Origin: Candidatus Zipacnadia bacterium
GTDB lineage: Bacteria > Armatimonadota > Zipacnadia > Zipacnadales > UBA5352
NCBI GenBank assembly: GCA_029821735.1
Contig: JALGSU010000041.1
Coordinates: forward strand, 1-59,095
Direction of reading: 5' to 3'
Length of the DNA stretch: 59,095 nt
Shown: positions 19,434 through 28,623 of the stretch, in pieces
Position numbering within the stretch: the first letter of the stretch is position 1
How the letters are laid out: each line of letters starts with the position of its first letter
The notes under the pieces: model-generated
The model's input: the letters and a program-made list of their open reading frames with translations, nothing else
The model's database searches: none
What the model was told of the DNA's origin: nothing
Program-made: the position numbers and the translations under genes

Positions 19434-21686
19434 ATGCAGACACTCGGCAGGCATCGCAGTGGCATATTCTGGCTGGCGATTTCGGTGTTGACCATCGTTG
19501 GCTGCACGAACTCCCTCACGACGGAGACGGCCTGCGCGCTGGCCATCGTTGTGCCGGATGATTGTCCAGAGGAGCGGCTGGTGGTCGCGCGAGACCTGTC
19601 CGAAACGCTGGCGCAGATGACGGGCGAGCAAGCCGCTGTAGCATCGAATTCCGAACGGCCGGACGGTCCGGCGATTCTGCTGGGCGACGAGTTTGCGACC
19701 GATGCCGTCCGCGCGGTGCTTACCGCAGAGCGCATCGGGTACGACGGCTATGTAATCAAGTCGCTGGAAAACGAGACGCTGCTGCTGTGCGGGCGCCGGG
19801 AACTGGGGCACTCGAACGCGGTCTACGGATGGCTGCGCGAGTTGGGGTGTCGCTGGTTCATGCCCGGGCTGCATGGCGAGGTGATCCCGCAGGTGGACGA
19901 TGTCACGCTGGCTGGCTGGGACGTGGTATCAAAGCCGGCCTTCATCCACCGCGACCTCTGGTACTCCGGGCTTAAGTACGTGCGAGAGATCGCGCCTGAC
20001 GACATCGATGTCTTCGCGGGCGAAATGGCAGATTGGAAGCGACGCAACCGCATGGGTGGAGCGCCGGTCAGGTTCGGGCACAGTTTTCTGCATGTGATGC
20101 CGGTCGACGAATATTTCGAGGCGCATCCGGAGTATTTCCCCGAACGCGAGGGCAAGCGGGTTCCCGAAGGTCAACTGTGCCTGACGAATGAGGAGGTCAT
20201 CGAGCACTTCGCTCAGGCGGCGATTACTGCCTTCGACGAGAACCCGGACCTGAAATCGTTCTCGCTATCACCCAATGACGGCTACGGCTGGTGCCATTGC
20301 GATCAGTGCGACGCGCTCGACCCCGAAGAGGCACGCGCAGGGGAGCGGGGCAAAGCAGATCGCGTGGTGACCTTCGCGAACGCCGTCGCCCGGAAGGTGA
20401 AGGCGAAGCACCCGGACCGCCTGCTGGCCTTCTACGCGTATGCGGGTTGCGTCAATCCGCCCACGTACGCTGATCCGGACGATAACGTGCTGGTGGTACT
20501 CGCGCACTACATCTTCGACCATATGCGCCCAATCACGGATCCGAAGTCGGAGGCCAATGCGCGCTTCGTTGGCGTGGTGGACGGCTGGGGCGCTGTGAGC
20601 GAGCAACTCTTCGTGCGGGAATACTACTGCCGGTGGTGGGCACCGTGGCCGATGTGGCCGGCGGTGGCGAGCGACATCCCGTACCTCGCGAGCCGCAACT
20701 TCAACGGCTTCAACGCGGAGTTGGAGCGCCGTGCGGAGGGGGCCGAGATCGGCTGGTATGTGCTGGCGGAGCTGTGCTGGGACCCCGAACAGGATGCTGA
20801 CGCGCTGAGCGCGTCCTACTTCGAGGGGCTTTATGGCCCGGCTGCCGACGAGATGCTGACCTATTTCATGATCCTGCGTGAGGCGACCGAGGATGTGTCG
20901 CTGCGCGCCCGCGGTGGGCTGGATGAGATCCCGAAGCTGTTCCCGCGCGAGCGGATTGACCGCGCCCGGCTGCAGTTGGACGTCGCACTGGGCAAGGCCG
21001 CGACGGACGTTCAGCGGTTCCAGGTGCAGCGCTCAATCGACGCGATGGACCTGATGCAGGCCTATTACGAACTGCTGCCAGCGAACGCGGCACTCGCTGG
21101 TGCACAGGACGCGCCGTCGGCGCACGCGGCGAGAGCGAAGTATGAGCAACTCGCAGCGGTCAATGAGCGCATCCGTCAGTATGATCTGGCACGCTACTGG
21201 AGCACGGCCACACTCTTCGAGTCACTCATGGACGGCGTCAGGATTGTCCTTGGTGAGACAGAGATCGATCCGTGGACGGGCGAGTTCCGCGGCGACAACT
21301 TCGCCCAATTCATCCTGAGCACTGCGAGGATGACCGAGAGCGAAGGCCTGAGGTGGTCGAACAGCGTTGACAACGGCTACATCTACGGGAATGGGAGTCT
21401 GGCGTCGTGGCATGTTCAGCACACGGGGCCGATACAAAAGTGCATCGTGCAGTCGTTGACGTATGACAGTGCAGAGAACGCCGGCTGGCTGGAGTGGCGT
21501 GTTTCGTTCGACCGGGGCACGACCTGGGAGGTCGCGAAGCGGGTGGATTCGGACAGGTGGGAGCGCCCCGATCTGGATCTGACGAAAGTGGTCGCAGGGC
21601 ATGAGGAATTCACGCTCGGGCTGTTTTTCGCACCGGGGGCGAACACTCGGGCGCGGCTTTCGGACATCCGGATTACTGTTGAGTAG
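19434..21686 (+). CDS. DUF4838-type glycan-active lipoprotein
   Basis: 750 residues from the ATG at 19434, with GAGG 8 bases upstream; an open frame extends back to 18774 inside the previous gene and is spurious. The lipobox is T20-I-V-G-C24, so it is probably an outer-surface or periplasmic lipoprotein. Residues about 35-150 resemble the alpha-glucuronidase (GH67)-like N-domain (VYGWLRELGCRWFMPG), and residues about 160-480 are the DUF4838 GH-like barrel with a C-x-C-x2-C motif at C287, C289 and C292. The tail has a helical part and a C-terminal beta-sandwich with SFDRGTTWEVAKR. Enzymatic activity is inferred only from fold. A paralogue lies at 29.8-32.4 kb. Gene order suggests pairing with the upstream DUF6785-type membrane protein. 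Confidence 0.82.
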   Translation: MQTLGRHRSGIFWLAISVLTIVGCTNSLTTETACALAIVVPDDCPEERLVVARDLSETLAQMTGEQAAVASNSERPDGPAILLGDEFATDAVRAVLTAERIGYDGYVIKSLENETLLLCGRRELGHSNAVYGWLRELGCRWFMPGLHGEVIPQVDDVTLAGWDVVSKPAFIHRDLWYSGLKYVREIAPDDIDVFAGEMADWKRRNRMGGAPVRFGHSFLHVMPVDEYFEAHPEYFPEREGKRVPEGQLCLTNEEVIEHFAQAAITAFDENPDLKSFSLSPNDGYGWCHCDQCDALDPEEARAGERGKADRVVTFANAVARKVKAKHPDRLLAFYAYAGCVNPPTYADPDDNVLVVLAHYIFDHMRPITDPKSEANARFVGVVDGWGAVSEQLFVREYYCRWWAPWPMWPAVASDIPYLASRNFNGFNAELERRAEGAEIGWYVLAELCWDPEQDADALSASYFEGLYGPAADEMLTYFMILREATEDVSLRARGGLDEIPKLFPRERIDRARLQLDVALGKAATDVQRFQVQRSIDAMDLMQAYYELLPANAALAGAQDAPSAHAARAKYEQLAAVNERIRQYDLARYWSTATLFESLMDGVRIVLGETEIDPWTGEFRGDNFAQFILSTARMTESEGLRWSNSVDNGYIYGNGSLASWHVQHTGPIQKCIVQSLTYDSAENAGWLEWRVSFDRGTTWEVAKRVDSDRWERPDLDLTKVVAGHEEFTLGLFFAPGANTRARLSDIRITVE

Positions 21687-21728
21687 GGCGGCGGCGGGGT
21701 CTATGCCTGCGGGGATGGAGGCGGTAAC

Positions 21729-23036
21729 GTGAGAGGCAGGCAACGGTCTGGTTGGGCGCGACTGGCAGTGGCAATCGGGGCTCTGCTCCTGGCGGCCGCT
21801 GGATGCTCGCCGCAGGAATGGCCGCACTGGCGCGGCCCGGAACGCAGCGACGTCACCGGCCACGTGTCCGGATGGGACCAGGGCGCCTGGCCGCTGGGTG
21901 ATGCCGCATGGGTCAGGCAGGTGGGGGCAGGCGGAACGTCGCCGATCGTGGCAGATGGGCGTGTGTATGTTTCCGGGTGGGTCGAGGACAGTGACACCGT
22001 CCGCTGCATCGACGCAGCCACAGGCGAGGATGTGTGGGCGCAAAGCTACCTGTGCGCGAAGTATGGTCGGCATCACAACGCTGACGAGGCATATTACGGC
22101 GGACCATCCGCTACCCCGGAATACGACCCCGAGACGGGCTACCTCTACACGTTGAGTATCGATGGTGATCTGAACTGCTGGGACGCAGGCGACGGCGGGC
22201 GACACGTGTGGGGCGAGAACCTGTATGACGTGTACGGTGCGCCGCGCCGACCGAATGTCGGCGGCGGCCAGCGCGACTATGGGTACACGTGCGCGCCGCT
22301 GGTGCATGGCGACTGGCTGATCGTGGAAGTCGGGAGCGATCAGGGCTCACTGGTTGGGTACGACAAGCGCAGTGGGGAGCGGGTGTGGCTGTCACAATGC
22401 ACCGATCCGGCGGGACATACTGGCGGGCTGGTTCCGCTGACGGTGGAGGCTGTGCCGTGCGTGGCGGTGCTGACCCTGAGTCGGCTGGTGGTAGTGCGGC
22501 TGGATGATGGGCATGTGGGGGAGACGGTCGCTACGTATGACTGGGCGACGTATTACTCGAACAACATCCCCACCCCGGCGGTGGCCGGGGACAGCATTAT
22601 CCTGTCCACAGCCTACAACATGAACCGAACGGAGCGCGTGCGCATCACGCTCGGCGGGGCGGAGAGAGTGTGGGAGTTGGTCGGGCGCTCGACCGGGGTG
22701 TGCAGCCCGGTGGTGTATGAGGACCACGTGTACTGGGCGTGGCGCAAAGTTGTGTGCGTGGCTCTCGACAGTGGCGAGCTGAAGTGGGAGGGGGGGGCCT
22801 GCGGGAACGATGGGTCCTGCCTGGTGACGGGCGATGGGCGTCTGCTGGTGTTTGGCGCCAAGAAGTTGTGGCTGGTGGATACTGCACGCCATTCGCCTGA
22901 TGCCTACCGCGAACTGGCGGTCGTCGATGGGCCCGGCGGCAAGTTCAGTTGGCCGCACGTTGCGCTGGCCGGCGGGCGGGTGTACGCGAAAGACTTCGAG
23001 GGCAACCTGATGTGCTGGCAGTTACCGACTGAGTGA
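21729..23036 (+). CDS. PQQ-like beta-propeller lipoprotein
   Basis: 435 residues starting at GTG 21729 with GGAGG 7 bases upstream. The lipobox is LLAAAGC26, predicting a lipid-anchored exported protein. The mature protein starts with EWPHWRGPERSDVTG, the common opening of PQQ-like (Pyrrolo-quinoline quinone repeat, outer-membrane-assembly-lipoprotein-like) propellers, followed by blades such as GGTSPIVADGRVYVSGW, RCIDAATGEDVWAQ, LVGYDKRSGERVW and LVTGDGRLLVFGAKK. No quinone-dehydrogenase active-site residues are evident, so a scaffold or binding role is more likely than catalysis. It follows the DUF4838 gene by 42 bp and is probably co-transcribed. It ends within 10 bp of the convergent gene's corrected stop. 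Confidence 0.85.
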   Translation: MRGRQRSGWARLAVAIGALLLAAAGCSPQEWPHWRGPERSDVTGHVSGWDQGAWPLGDAAWVRQVGAGGTSPIVADGRVYVSGWVEDSDTVRCIDAATGEDVWAQSYLCAKYGRHHNADEAYYGGPSATPEYDPETGYLYTLSIDGDLNCWDAGDGGRHVWGENLYDVYGAPRRPNVGGGQRDYGYTCAPLVHGDWLIVEVGSDQGSLVGYDKRSGERVWLSQCTDPAGHTGGLVPLTVEAVPCVAVLTLSRLVVVRLDDGHVGETVATYDWATYYSNNIPTPAVAGDSIILSTAYNMNRTERVRITLGGAERVWELVGRSTGVCSPVVYEDHVYWAWRKVVCVALDSGELKWEGGACGNDGSCLVTGDGRLLVFGAKKLWLVDTARHSPDAYRELAVVDGPGGKFSWPHVALAGGRVYAKDFEGNLMCWQLPTE

Positions 23037-25991
23037 GCGCGAGACTACTCGGCAGCCGGTGTGAGTTCGAGGATCATCACCGACTGAGGAGCGATGGTGT
23101 CGCGGCGCTTGAGGACCGGGCCCTCGACCGTCCCCAGCGCCTGCGGCTGGTCCGTGTCGCAGTTCCCACGCAATCTGCTGCTCCTCGCCGGAGATGTTGA
23201 CGAGCACGATGCCGACACCCGGACGGTTCGGAGCCTGCCAGACTGAGTTCAGCACCGCCGGCATGATGTGCTCGGGGGTGTCGCACTTGCGCCAGATGGT
23301 CCGCACCAGAGGCAGATCGTTGGTGACGGTCAGCGGTCTCATCATGCGGCCGAAGTGCAGGTAGTCCATCGCGCGATACCGGGCCTGCATGAAGCGCTTG
23401 ATGAAGGCGGCGACCTTCGGCGCGTAGGAGACGATATCGACGCGGGTCCAGCCAGGCTCGTTGCCCCAGATGAACGTCTGGCCGAAAGCAGCCACGAACT
23501 CCTCCATGCCCTTGTCGCCGGGCTCATAGTCCGGGTCGTCGGGGAGACGCTTGGGCCACAGGTTCCGGTCGCACCACTTGAAAATGCGCCGACCCATGAT
23601 CAAGTTGTAGTCGTGGTAGACCGCCTCGTACATTGGGATGTTGTTGTTGGTGGGCGAGGTGCAGACCTCGGCGAGGTCGGCCACGTCGATGTATATCTCG
23701 CTCAGGACCTCGTGGTGAATGGCGAACTCGGGATTGACCGCGCGGGCGCTGTCGCGCATGGTCGTGACCATCCGGCGCCTGGTGTCGGCGTACAGCGTGC
23801 CGCCACCGACGGGGTGGCCGTGGCTGGGATTGAAGCACTGACGGGCGAAGGACGTCGACGAGCCAAGCTCATCGACGTGGAAGCCGTCGAGACCGAGGCG
23901 GGCGCGCTGTGCCGATTTCTGGCCCCAGTAGTCCTGCCAGAAGTCCGTGCCCCAACACGGGAAGACATGCTGGTCATTTGACTCGGTGGGCATCGGCGGG
24001 GTGATGTAGGGCTCACCATCCGGGGTGTGTTCGAGCGACGCGCGCACCGTGTTATCGTATTCCGCTACCTGGACGCTGTAGCGCTTGGGCGCGATGTAGG
24101 CGCTGAAAGTGGTGTCGGGGAGCTCCCTGTGCAGCGTCTCGAGGAACTCGCCCATACGCTTCATCGGCAGGTAGCGTGGTGGGGACATGTCGCCGCCGCC
24201 CTCGTACCATGTGTTGCTCCACAGAATGGTCGGGAAGTCGAAGTAGTCGCGGTGTTCGCGGATCATCGCCATCGATGACTCGACCTCGATCGACCGGGCG
24301 CGCCGGAGCACCTCCTCTTGTGGGAGCGTGCGTGCCAGCTTGCGCATCAGTTTCCCGTCTTCGGGCGCAGCAATATCGAGGTTGCAGATTGCCCAGTACG
24401 CTCCGCGCTTGATCTGCGGCGCGATGTCGTCGCGCTGCCATGTCTGACCGAGGCGACACCATTTCTGGTCGAGCGCCCATTGCCGATAGATCTGACAGGC
24501 ATCGTACCAGTCGCCCTGGAAGGTCCCCACGACGGCCGGGTAATCCATGCGGAAACCGGTGTTGGCCACTCCGGCGTCGGCCGGGTAGAGCTGGACCTCG
24601 TACTGCATTGTGGGCGGCGCGTCCGGTCGCGTCCGGGGACTGAAGAGGAAGCCCTTCAGGTTCGCGTCCCCGTCATGGGTCCCCAGGTAGAGCCCGCCAC
24701 CGCCGGCATACCACGCGTTGAACTGCATCGACTGGTGGTAGCACGGGTAGGTGCGCATGAGCGGCTCGAGCGTCTCGAAGGGATCGCGGTGGAGCTGGCC
24801 CTCGCCCGCGCCGCCGCCTGCGCCGCTGGGGATCGCGAGGAAGTCGTCGCCGCTGTCGGAGAGTTTGCGCAGGTTGCCGATGCGCTGGAAAGTCACCACC
24901 CACGCCCCATACTCGCCTCCGCCACCGGGCAGGTCGATGCGCCACTGCGCCAGCGAAGAGTCGGTGGGCAGGAGTGCGCGCATTTCCACTGCGAAGGCCT
25001 CGGCGTCGGTCGCGAGATCTTCCCAGCGGAAGAGCAGTTCGCGGCCCTGGTCGACGTCCGTCGTGGTGACGGAGAGGCGCCCGTCCTGTTCGTCAAGCAC
25101 CATACCGCCATTGATAGACCGCAGGCTAACTTCCCAGAGGTTGGGCTCTCGCACGCTCGGGGTTGCGGCGGCTATGTAGTCCCGACCGGAGGTTTTGTCA
25201 ATCAGACTGGCGAGCCAGATTCGGCCTCCCTGTTGCGCGAAGGCCATGCGGACAAGCGAGTTCTCCAGCACGTGCTCGCGCGTGGGGCCAGTCGCGTCCG
25301 CGGCGATGTCTGCGTCGGGCTCGAGGGCCCCCAGAGAGATGGTCAGTGACTTGATCATTGCGTCCAGCATTTCGCGGCCGTCAGCGCGTCCGCCGATGGT
25401 GTAGCCGGGCGGGACGCCCATCGGGGAGTCTCCGGTCGGGTCATCGACTTCGACATCCAGCCGCCCGTCGACGAAGAGGCGCAGCTTGCCGCGATCGCGA
25501 TCGAGTATCGCTGTGATGTCGTGCCAGCGGCCGTCAGCGATGTCGGTCCTGCCCGTGCAACGGACGGCGACCGCGTTGTCGAGTGACTTGAGATTGAAGG
25601 AGACCGCGCCATTCTCGTGGCGGACCTCAAGCTCGATGAACGGGCTGGACTGCAATATCTGGCCGGTGACGGCTTTGCCAAAGACGCGCAGCGTGGTCTC
25701 GATCGTCAGACTCTGACCGGGGGCGACGGGGATGGCGGAGGTGGGCAGAGCGCGGATGACGACGTCTCGGCCGTTGAGGCGAAGGACGGGCCCGGTCTTC
25801 GAGGTGACTACCCGCGCGTCGCCGAGGATTTCCGCCCGCGTCGCCGCCTGGGTCTCCACGAAGATGCCATCGCCCTCGGGCGGGCACTGCCAGTGGTGGA
25901 CGACCTGGCAGTGCGCCACGACTGGCGGAAGCATAACAAGCGCGATCCAGATTGTGGCAAGCGGGCGAAGCCGCAGAGGTATTAAGGGCAT
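23022..25991 (-). CDS. Secreted LamG plus GH-like (DUF6259-like) protein, frameshifted 3' end
   Basis: 989 residues as read, starting at ATG 25991 with GGAG 8 bases upstream, and with a signal peptide of about 28 residues. Residues about 60-220 are a LamG domain (GRWHDITAILDRDRGKLRLFVDG). Residues about 230-900 are a GH-like superdomain: beta-sandwich, MQFNAWYAGGGGLYLGTHDGD, and a TIM barrel with LGLDGFHVDELG and EFAIHHEVLSEIYIDV. The architecture recalls DUF6259 and other GH-like families. The last about 40 codons read as GC-rich nonsense. Removing one C at about 23160 restores a natural ending (LDTDQPQALGTVEGP ... SVMILELTPAAE) that stops at 23045, so the true 3' end is probably 23045. The stop as read overlaps the convergent gene by 15 bp, which supports the correction. 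Confidence 0.75.
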   Translation of the reverse strand: MPLIPLRLRPLATIWIALVMLPPVVAHCQVVHHWQCPPEGDGIFVETQAATRAEILGDARVVTSKTGPVLRLNGRDVVIRALPTSAIPVAPGQSLTIETTLRVFGKAVTGQILQSSPFIELEVRHENGAVSFNLKSLDNAVAVRCTGRTDIADGRWHDITAILDRDRGKLRLFVDGRLDVEVDDPTGDSPMGVPPGYTIGGRADGREMLDAMIKSLTISLGALEPDADIAADATGPTREHVLENSLVRMAFAQQGGRIWLASLIDKTSGRDYIAAATPSVREPNLWEVSLRSINGGMVLDEQDGRLSVTTTDVDQGRELLFRWEDLATDAEAFAVEMRALLPTDSSLAQWRIDLPGGGGEYGAWVVTFQRIGNLRKLSDSGDDFLAIPSGAGGGAGEGQLHRDPFETLEPLMRTYPCYHQSMQFNAWYAGGGGLYLGTHDGDANLKGFLFSPRTRPDAPPTMQYEVQLYPADAGVANTGFRMDYPAVVGTFQGDWYDACQIYRQWALDQKWCRLGQTWQRDDIAPQIKRGAYWAICNLDIAAPEDGKLMRKLARTLPQEEVLRRARSIEVESSMAMIREHRDYFDFPTILWSNTWYEGGGDMSPPRYLPMKRMGEFLETLHRELPDTTFSAYIAPKRYSVQVAEYDNTVRASLEHTPDGEPYITPPMPTESNDQHVFPCWGTDFWQDYWGQKSAQRARLGLDGFHVDELGSSTSFARQCFNPSHGHPVGGGTLYADTRRRMVTTMRDSARAVNPEFAIHHEVLSEIYIDVADLAEVCTSPTNNNIPMYEAVYHDYNLIMGRRIFKWCDRNLWPKRLPDDPDYEPGDKGMEEFVAAFGQTFIWGNEPGWTRVDIVSYAPKVAAFIKRFMQARYRAMDYLHFGRMMRPLTVTNDLPLVRTIWRKCDTPEHIMPAVLNSVWQAPNRPGVGIVLVNISGEEQQIAWELRHGPAAGAGDGRGPGPQAPRHHRSSVGDDPRTHTGCRVVSRSLSR

Positions 25992-26172
25992 GAGATGGCT
26001 CCGGTGACGACCGGCGTTTGCTGAAGCTCAGTGAGGATGTTCGCGAAGGGCTGATGCGTGACCTACCGCAGGGAGGCGTTCTGGCGGGATGCGTTTTGAA
26101 GGAGATCACCTGTTTGTGGTGAACTTACCGTGACGGTCCGCGCAGACGCCACTGTCGGTTGGAGGTAATGGT

Positions 26173-26820
26173 ATGACGAGAACCCGCTTTGTGCTCTTGT
26201 GTTCGGCGACGATCTGCATGACGCTGGCGGTAGCAGGCGTTCAGGCTTTCGGGCAGGGCCTTGGGCCCGAGGCATACGGTATTGGCGCCTACTTCGGGAT
26301 GGGCACACTGACCTCGACACGCCAGCTCGGCATGGGGACCCCGACGGCGAGCGTAAATGATGTGTATTTCGGCAACCCAGCTTTCGCCGCGACACAGGAG
26401 ACAGCCAGCGCGGGGGTGCGCGTCACGACGACGGATTTTGAGGGCGGGCCTCGCTTCACAGGCGTGCAGGCGCATTATGTGCAGCCGCTCCGTCCTGGCT
26501 ACAGCGGGATGCAGGTGAGCATACTGTCGCTGGACAGCTCTGGAGACAACGCCACACTTCCCGGGATGGGTCCGGTGGCGGTCGGCGTGGTCGAAGACGG
26601 TTTTCTCGTGGACTACGGCCAGCAGATCGGCGATGGCCTATCCGCCGGGCTGTCAGTATTGGGCTATCGGCGATCGAAGTTCAGCCTGGCGACGCCGGGC
26701 GGTCCACAGCTCGTGAATCTGAAATCCGCTGCCGACTACGGTGGACGGATTGGTCTGGCGTATGAGTGGGCGCCTCGCCGGTGTGATGATGGGGGTTCCG
26801 GGGAGCATGGTCTTCCATAG
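26173..26820 (+). pseudogene. Outer-membrane beta-barrel-like protein, N-terminal part before frameshift
   Basis: This is the first part of a gene split by a +1 frameshift. Start ATG 26173 has GGAGG upstream; the signal peptide is about 28 residues (MTLAVAGVQAFGQ). The mature sequence has FGMGTLTSTRQLGMGTPTASVNDVYFGNPAFAA, the kind of opening seen in PorV/FadL-like and other exported barrels where early residues describe a small protein-lined pore, then alternating strands to about residue 197 (GGRIGLAYEW). The frame then reads into APRRCDDGG and stops at 26820. Deleting one G from the GGG at about 26772 joins it to the next frame as AYEW-RLAGVMMGVPG. Combined length would be about 320 residues. 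Function beyond an outer-membrane barrel is unknown. Confidence 0.7.
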
Positions 26821-27139
26821 CGACCGCCTCGCGCTGGGTGTGTCGGGGCACCTGAGTGACGAGGTGCTCGGCGTGGTCGAGTATCAGTACGGGACCACCA
26901 GCAGCGGGCAAGCTGAGAGCAGTGTGAGCAGTTGGCATTTTGGCGCGGAGTACCAGGCGTCACGAGATCTGGCCGTGCGGGCCGGGCTGGCGGACGAGAG
27001 CCCGACGTTTGGAGTTGGGTACGATGACGGGGAGTGGCGCGTGGATTACGCCTACATCAGTGACTGGAATGACGACGTAACGGGCGTGCTGTTCGGCGGC
27101 TCGGATACGCATTCGCTGCACGCAAGCCGACGGTGGTAG
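26741..27139 (+). pseudogene. Outer-membrane beta-barrel-like protein, C-terminal part after frameshift
   Basis: This is the continuation of the barrel gene in the next frame; the meaningful part begins near 26770 and nothing upstream in this frame is likely to be translated on its own. It shows regular amphipathic strands (RLALGVSGHLSDEVLGVVEYQYG, split by a turn; SSVSSWHFGAEYQ; FGVGYDDGEWRVDYAYIS) and ends in LHASRRW, an aromatic C-terminal residue typical of outer-membrane barrels recognised by the BAM machinery. The gene stops 36 bp before the sulfatase start, so the two may be co-transcribed. Whether the frameshift is real or an assembly error cannot be told from the sequence. Confidence 0.65.
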
Positions 27140-27175
27140 ACGTTGGCGTCGACGATACAACAGGGAGCGAAACCG

Positions 27176-28600
27176 ATGAGTCAATCGCGGGAGTCTGACA
27201 GGCCCAACATCGTCTGGATCATGGCGGATGATCTGAGTTGGGGAGACCTCGGCTGCTTCGGGCAGCGGAATATCCTCACTCCGAACATCGACCGAATAGC
27301 GGCGGGTGGGATGCGCTTCACACAGTGCCACAGCGGATCAACTGTGTGCGCGCCTTCACGCTCGAGTCTCATGCAGGGGCTGCACCAGGGCCACGCCACG
27401 GTTCGGGGCAACTCTGCGCCGGGCGGGTATCGCCACTGCCTGCAGCCCGAGGACGTGACGGTGGCGGAGGTGCTCGGGGAGGCCGGCTACACCTGCGGCC
27501 TGTTCGGGAAATGGGGGCTTGCGCTGCTGGATCAGACGGGGCTGCCAAATGACAAGGGCTTCGAGGACTTCTGCGGCTACCTGAACCAGCGGCGAGCGCA
27601 CAACTACTACCCGGAGTATCTGTGGCGGAACAAGGAGCGCATCGAGTTCCCGCAGCACCGCGGACACGAACACAGGACGCTGAGTGACTACGACGAGACT
27701 GGTCAGATCTCGATCAACGGGGTGGAGGATCCCGCCAGCGCGGTGCACTCTTTCGACGTGTACGCGGAGGCATCTGAGGAATTCGTCCGACAGAATCATG
27801 AGCACCCGTTCTTCCTGTATCTGGCCTACACGATTCCGCACATGGCGCTGGAAGTGCCGTCCCTGGGGGCGTACACTGACGCCGACTGGCCGTCGCTGGC
27901 GCACAAGATCTACGCGGCGATGATCACGCACATGGACACGGCCATCGGCCGGGTGCTGGATATGCTCGAGGAGCTGGGGTGCGACGAGAACACGCTGATC
28001 TTCTTCACCTCTGACAATGGGTATAGCTTCGCCGGTATGGGGGAGGGCCCGACTTTCGAGGAGTTCTTCGATCATCGCGGGCCGTGGAAGGGCGAGAAGG
28101 GCAACCTGCATCAGGGCGGGCTGCGTGTCCCGACTGCGGCACGTTGGCCAGCGCAAATTCAGCCGGGCACAACCAGCGATCACCCGTGGGCGTTCTGGGA
28201 CCTGATGCCCACGGCCGCTGACCTCGCGGGGACTGAGTTGAGCGCTCGCACCGACGGAGTATCGATCGCGCCGACGTTGCTGGGCGAACCACATCGTCAG
28301 GCGCGGCATGAGCACCTGTACTGGGAGTATGGCAACCAGCAGTCGGTGCGGCTGGGTGACTGGTACGCGTTCCGCCCGCATCCGGAGCAGCCGGTGGAGA
28401 TATACGACGCGCTTGGTGACCCGCAGGAGCAGCGGGACCTCGCGACGGAGAAGCCCGAGGTGGTGGCGCGGGTCGAGGAGATCATGCGTGAGCAGCATGA
28501 GCCGAACATGTATTTCCCGGCTCCCGGCCAGACGCGTCAAGAGTGGGAAGAGGCATTGGCTCAAGCGGGGATCGAGTTGCCTGTGAACATTGACACGTAG
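27176..28600 (+). CDS. Type I sulfatase (S1 family) without signal peptide
   Basis: 474 residues from ATG 27176 (GGGAG upstream); an alternative start at 27143 adds 11 residues but no leader. The N-terminus RPNIVWIMADDLSWGDLGCFG carries the paired Asp metal ligands. C58-A-P-S-R62 is the formylglycine motif, where the Cys is oxidised by a formylglycine-generating enzyme (not in this window). FFTSDNGYSFAGMG supplies the second Asp-Asn metal ligand pair. It hydrolyses sulfate esters, probably on a glycan, but the S1 subfamily cannot be read by eye. Most glycan sulfatases are exported; this one shows no signal peptide or lipobox and so would act in the cytoplasm or be released in another way. Confident family, uncertain substrate. 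Confidence 0.93.
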   Translation: MSQSRESDRPNIVWIMADDLSWGDLGCFGQRNILTPNIDRIAAGGMRFTQCHSGSTVCAPSRSSLMQGLHQGHATVRGNSAPGGYRHCLQPEDVTVAEVLGEAGYTCGLFGKWGLALLDQTGLPNDKGFEDFCGYLNQRRAHNYYPEYLWRNKERIEFPQHRGHEHRTLSDYDETGQISINGVEDPASAVHSFDVYAEASEEFVRQNHEHPFFLYLAYTIPHMALEVPSLGAYTDADWPSLAHKIYAAMITHMDTAIGRVLDMLEELGCDENTLIFFTSDNGYSFAGMGEGPTFEEFFDHRGPWKGEKGNLHQGGLRVPTAARWPAQIQPGTTSDHPWAFWDLMPTAADLAGTELSARTDGVSIAPTLLGEPHRQARHEHLYWEYGNQQSVRLGDWYAFRPHPEQPVEIYDALGDPQEQRDLATEKPEVVARVEEIMREQHEPNMYFPAPGQTRQEWEEALAQAGIELPVNIDT

Positions 28601-28623
28601 CGCTCGCGGCTGACGCGCTGGTG

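Noticed and set aside
26110..26160. Short inverted repeats (TCACC/GGTGA, ACCGT/ACGGT) before the barrel gene
   Set aside because: Stems of five bases are expected by chance at this base composition.
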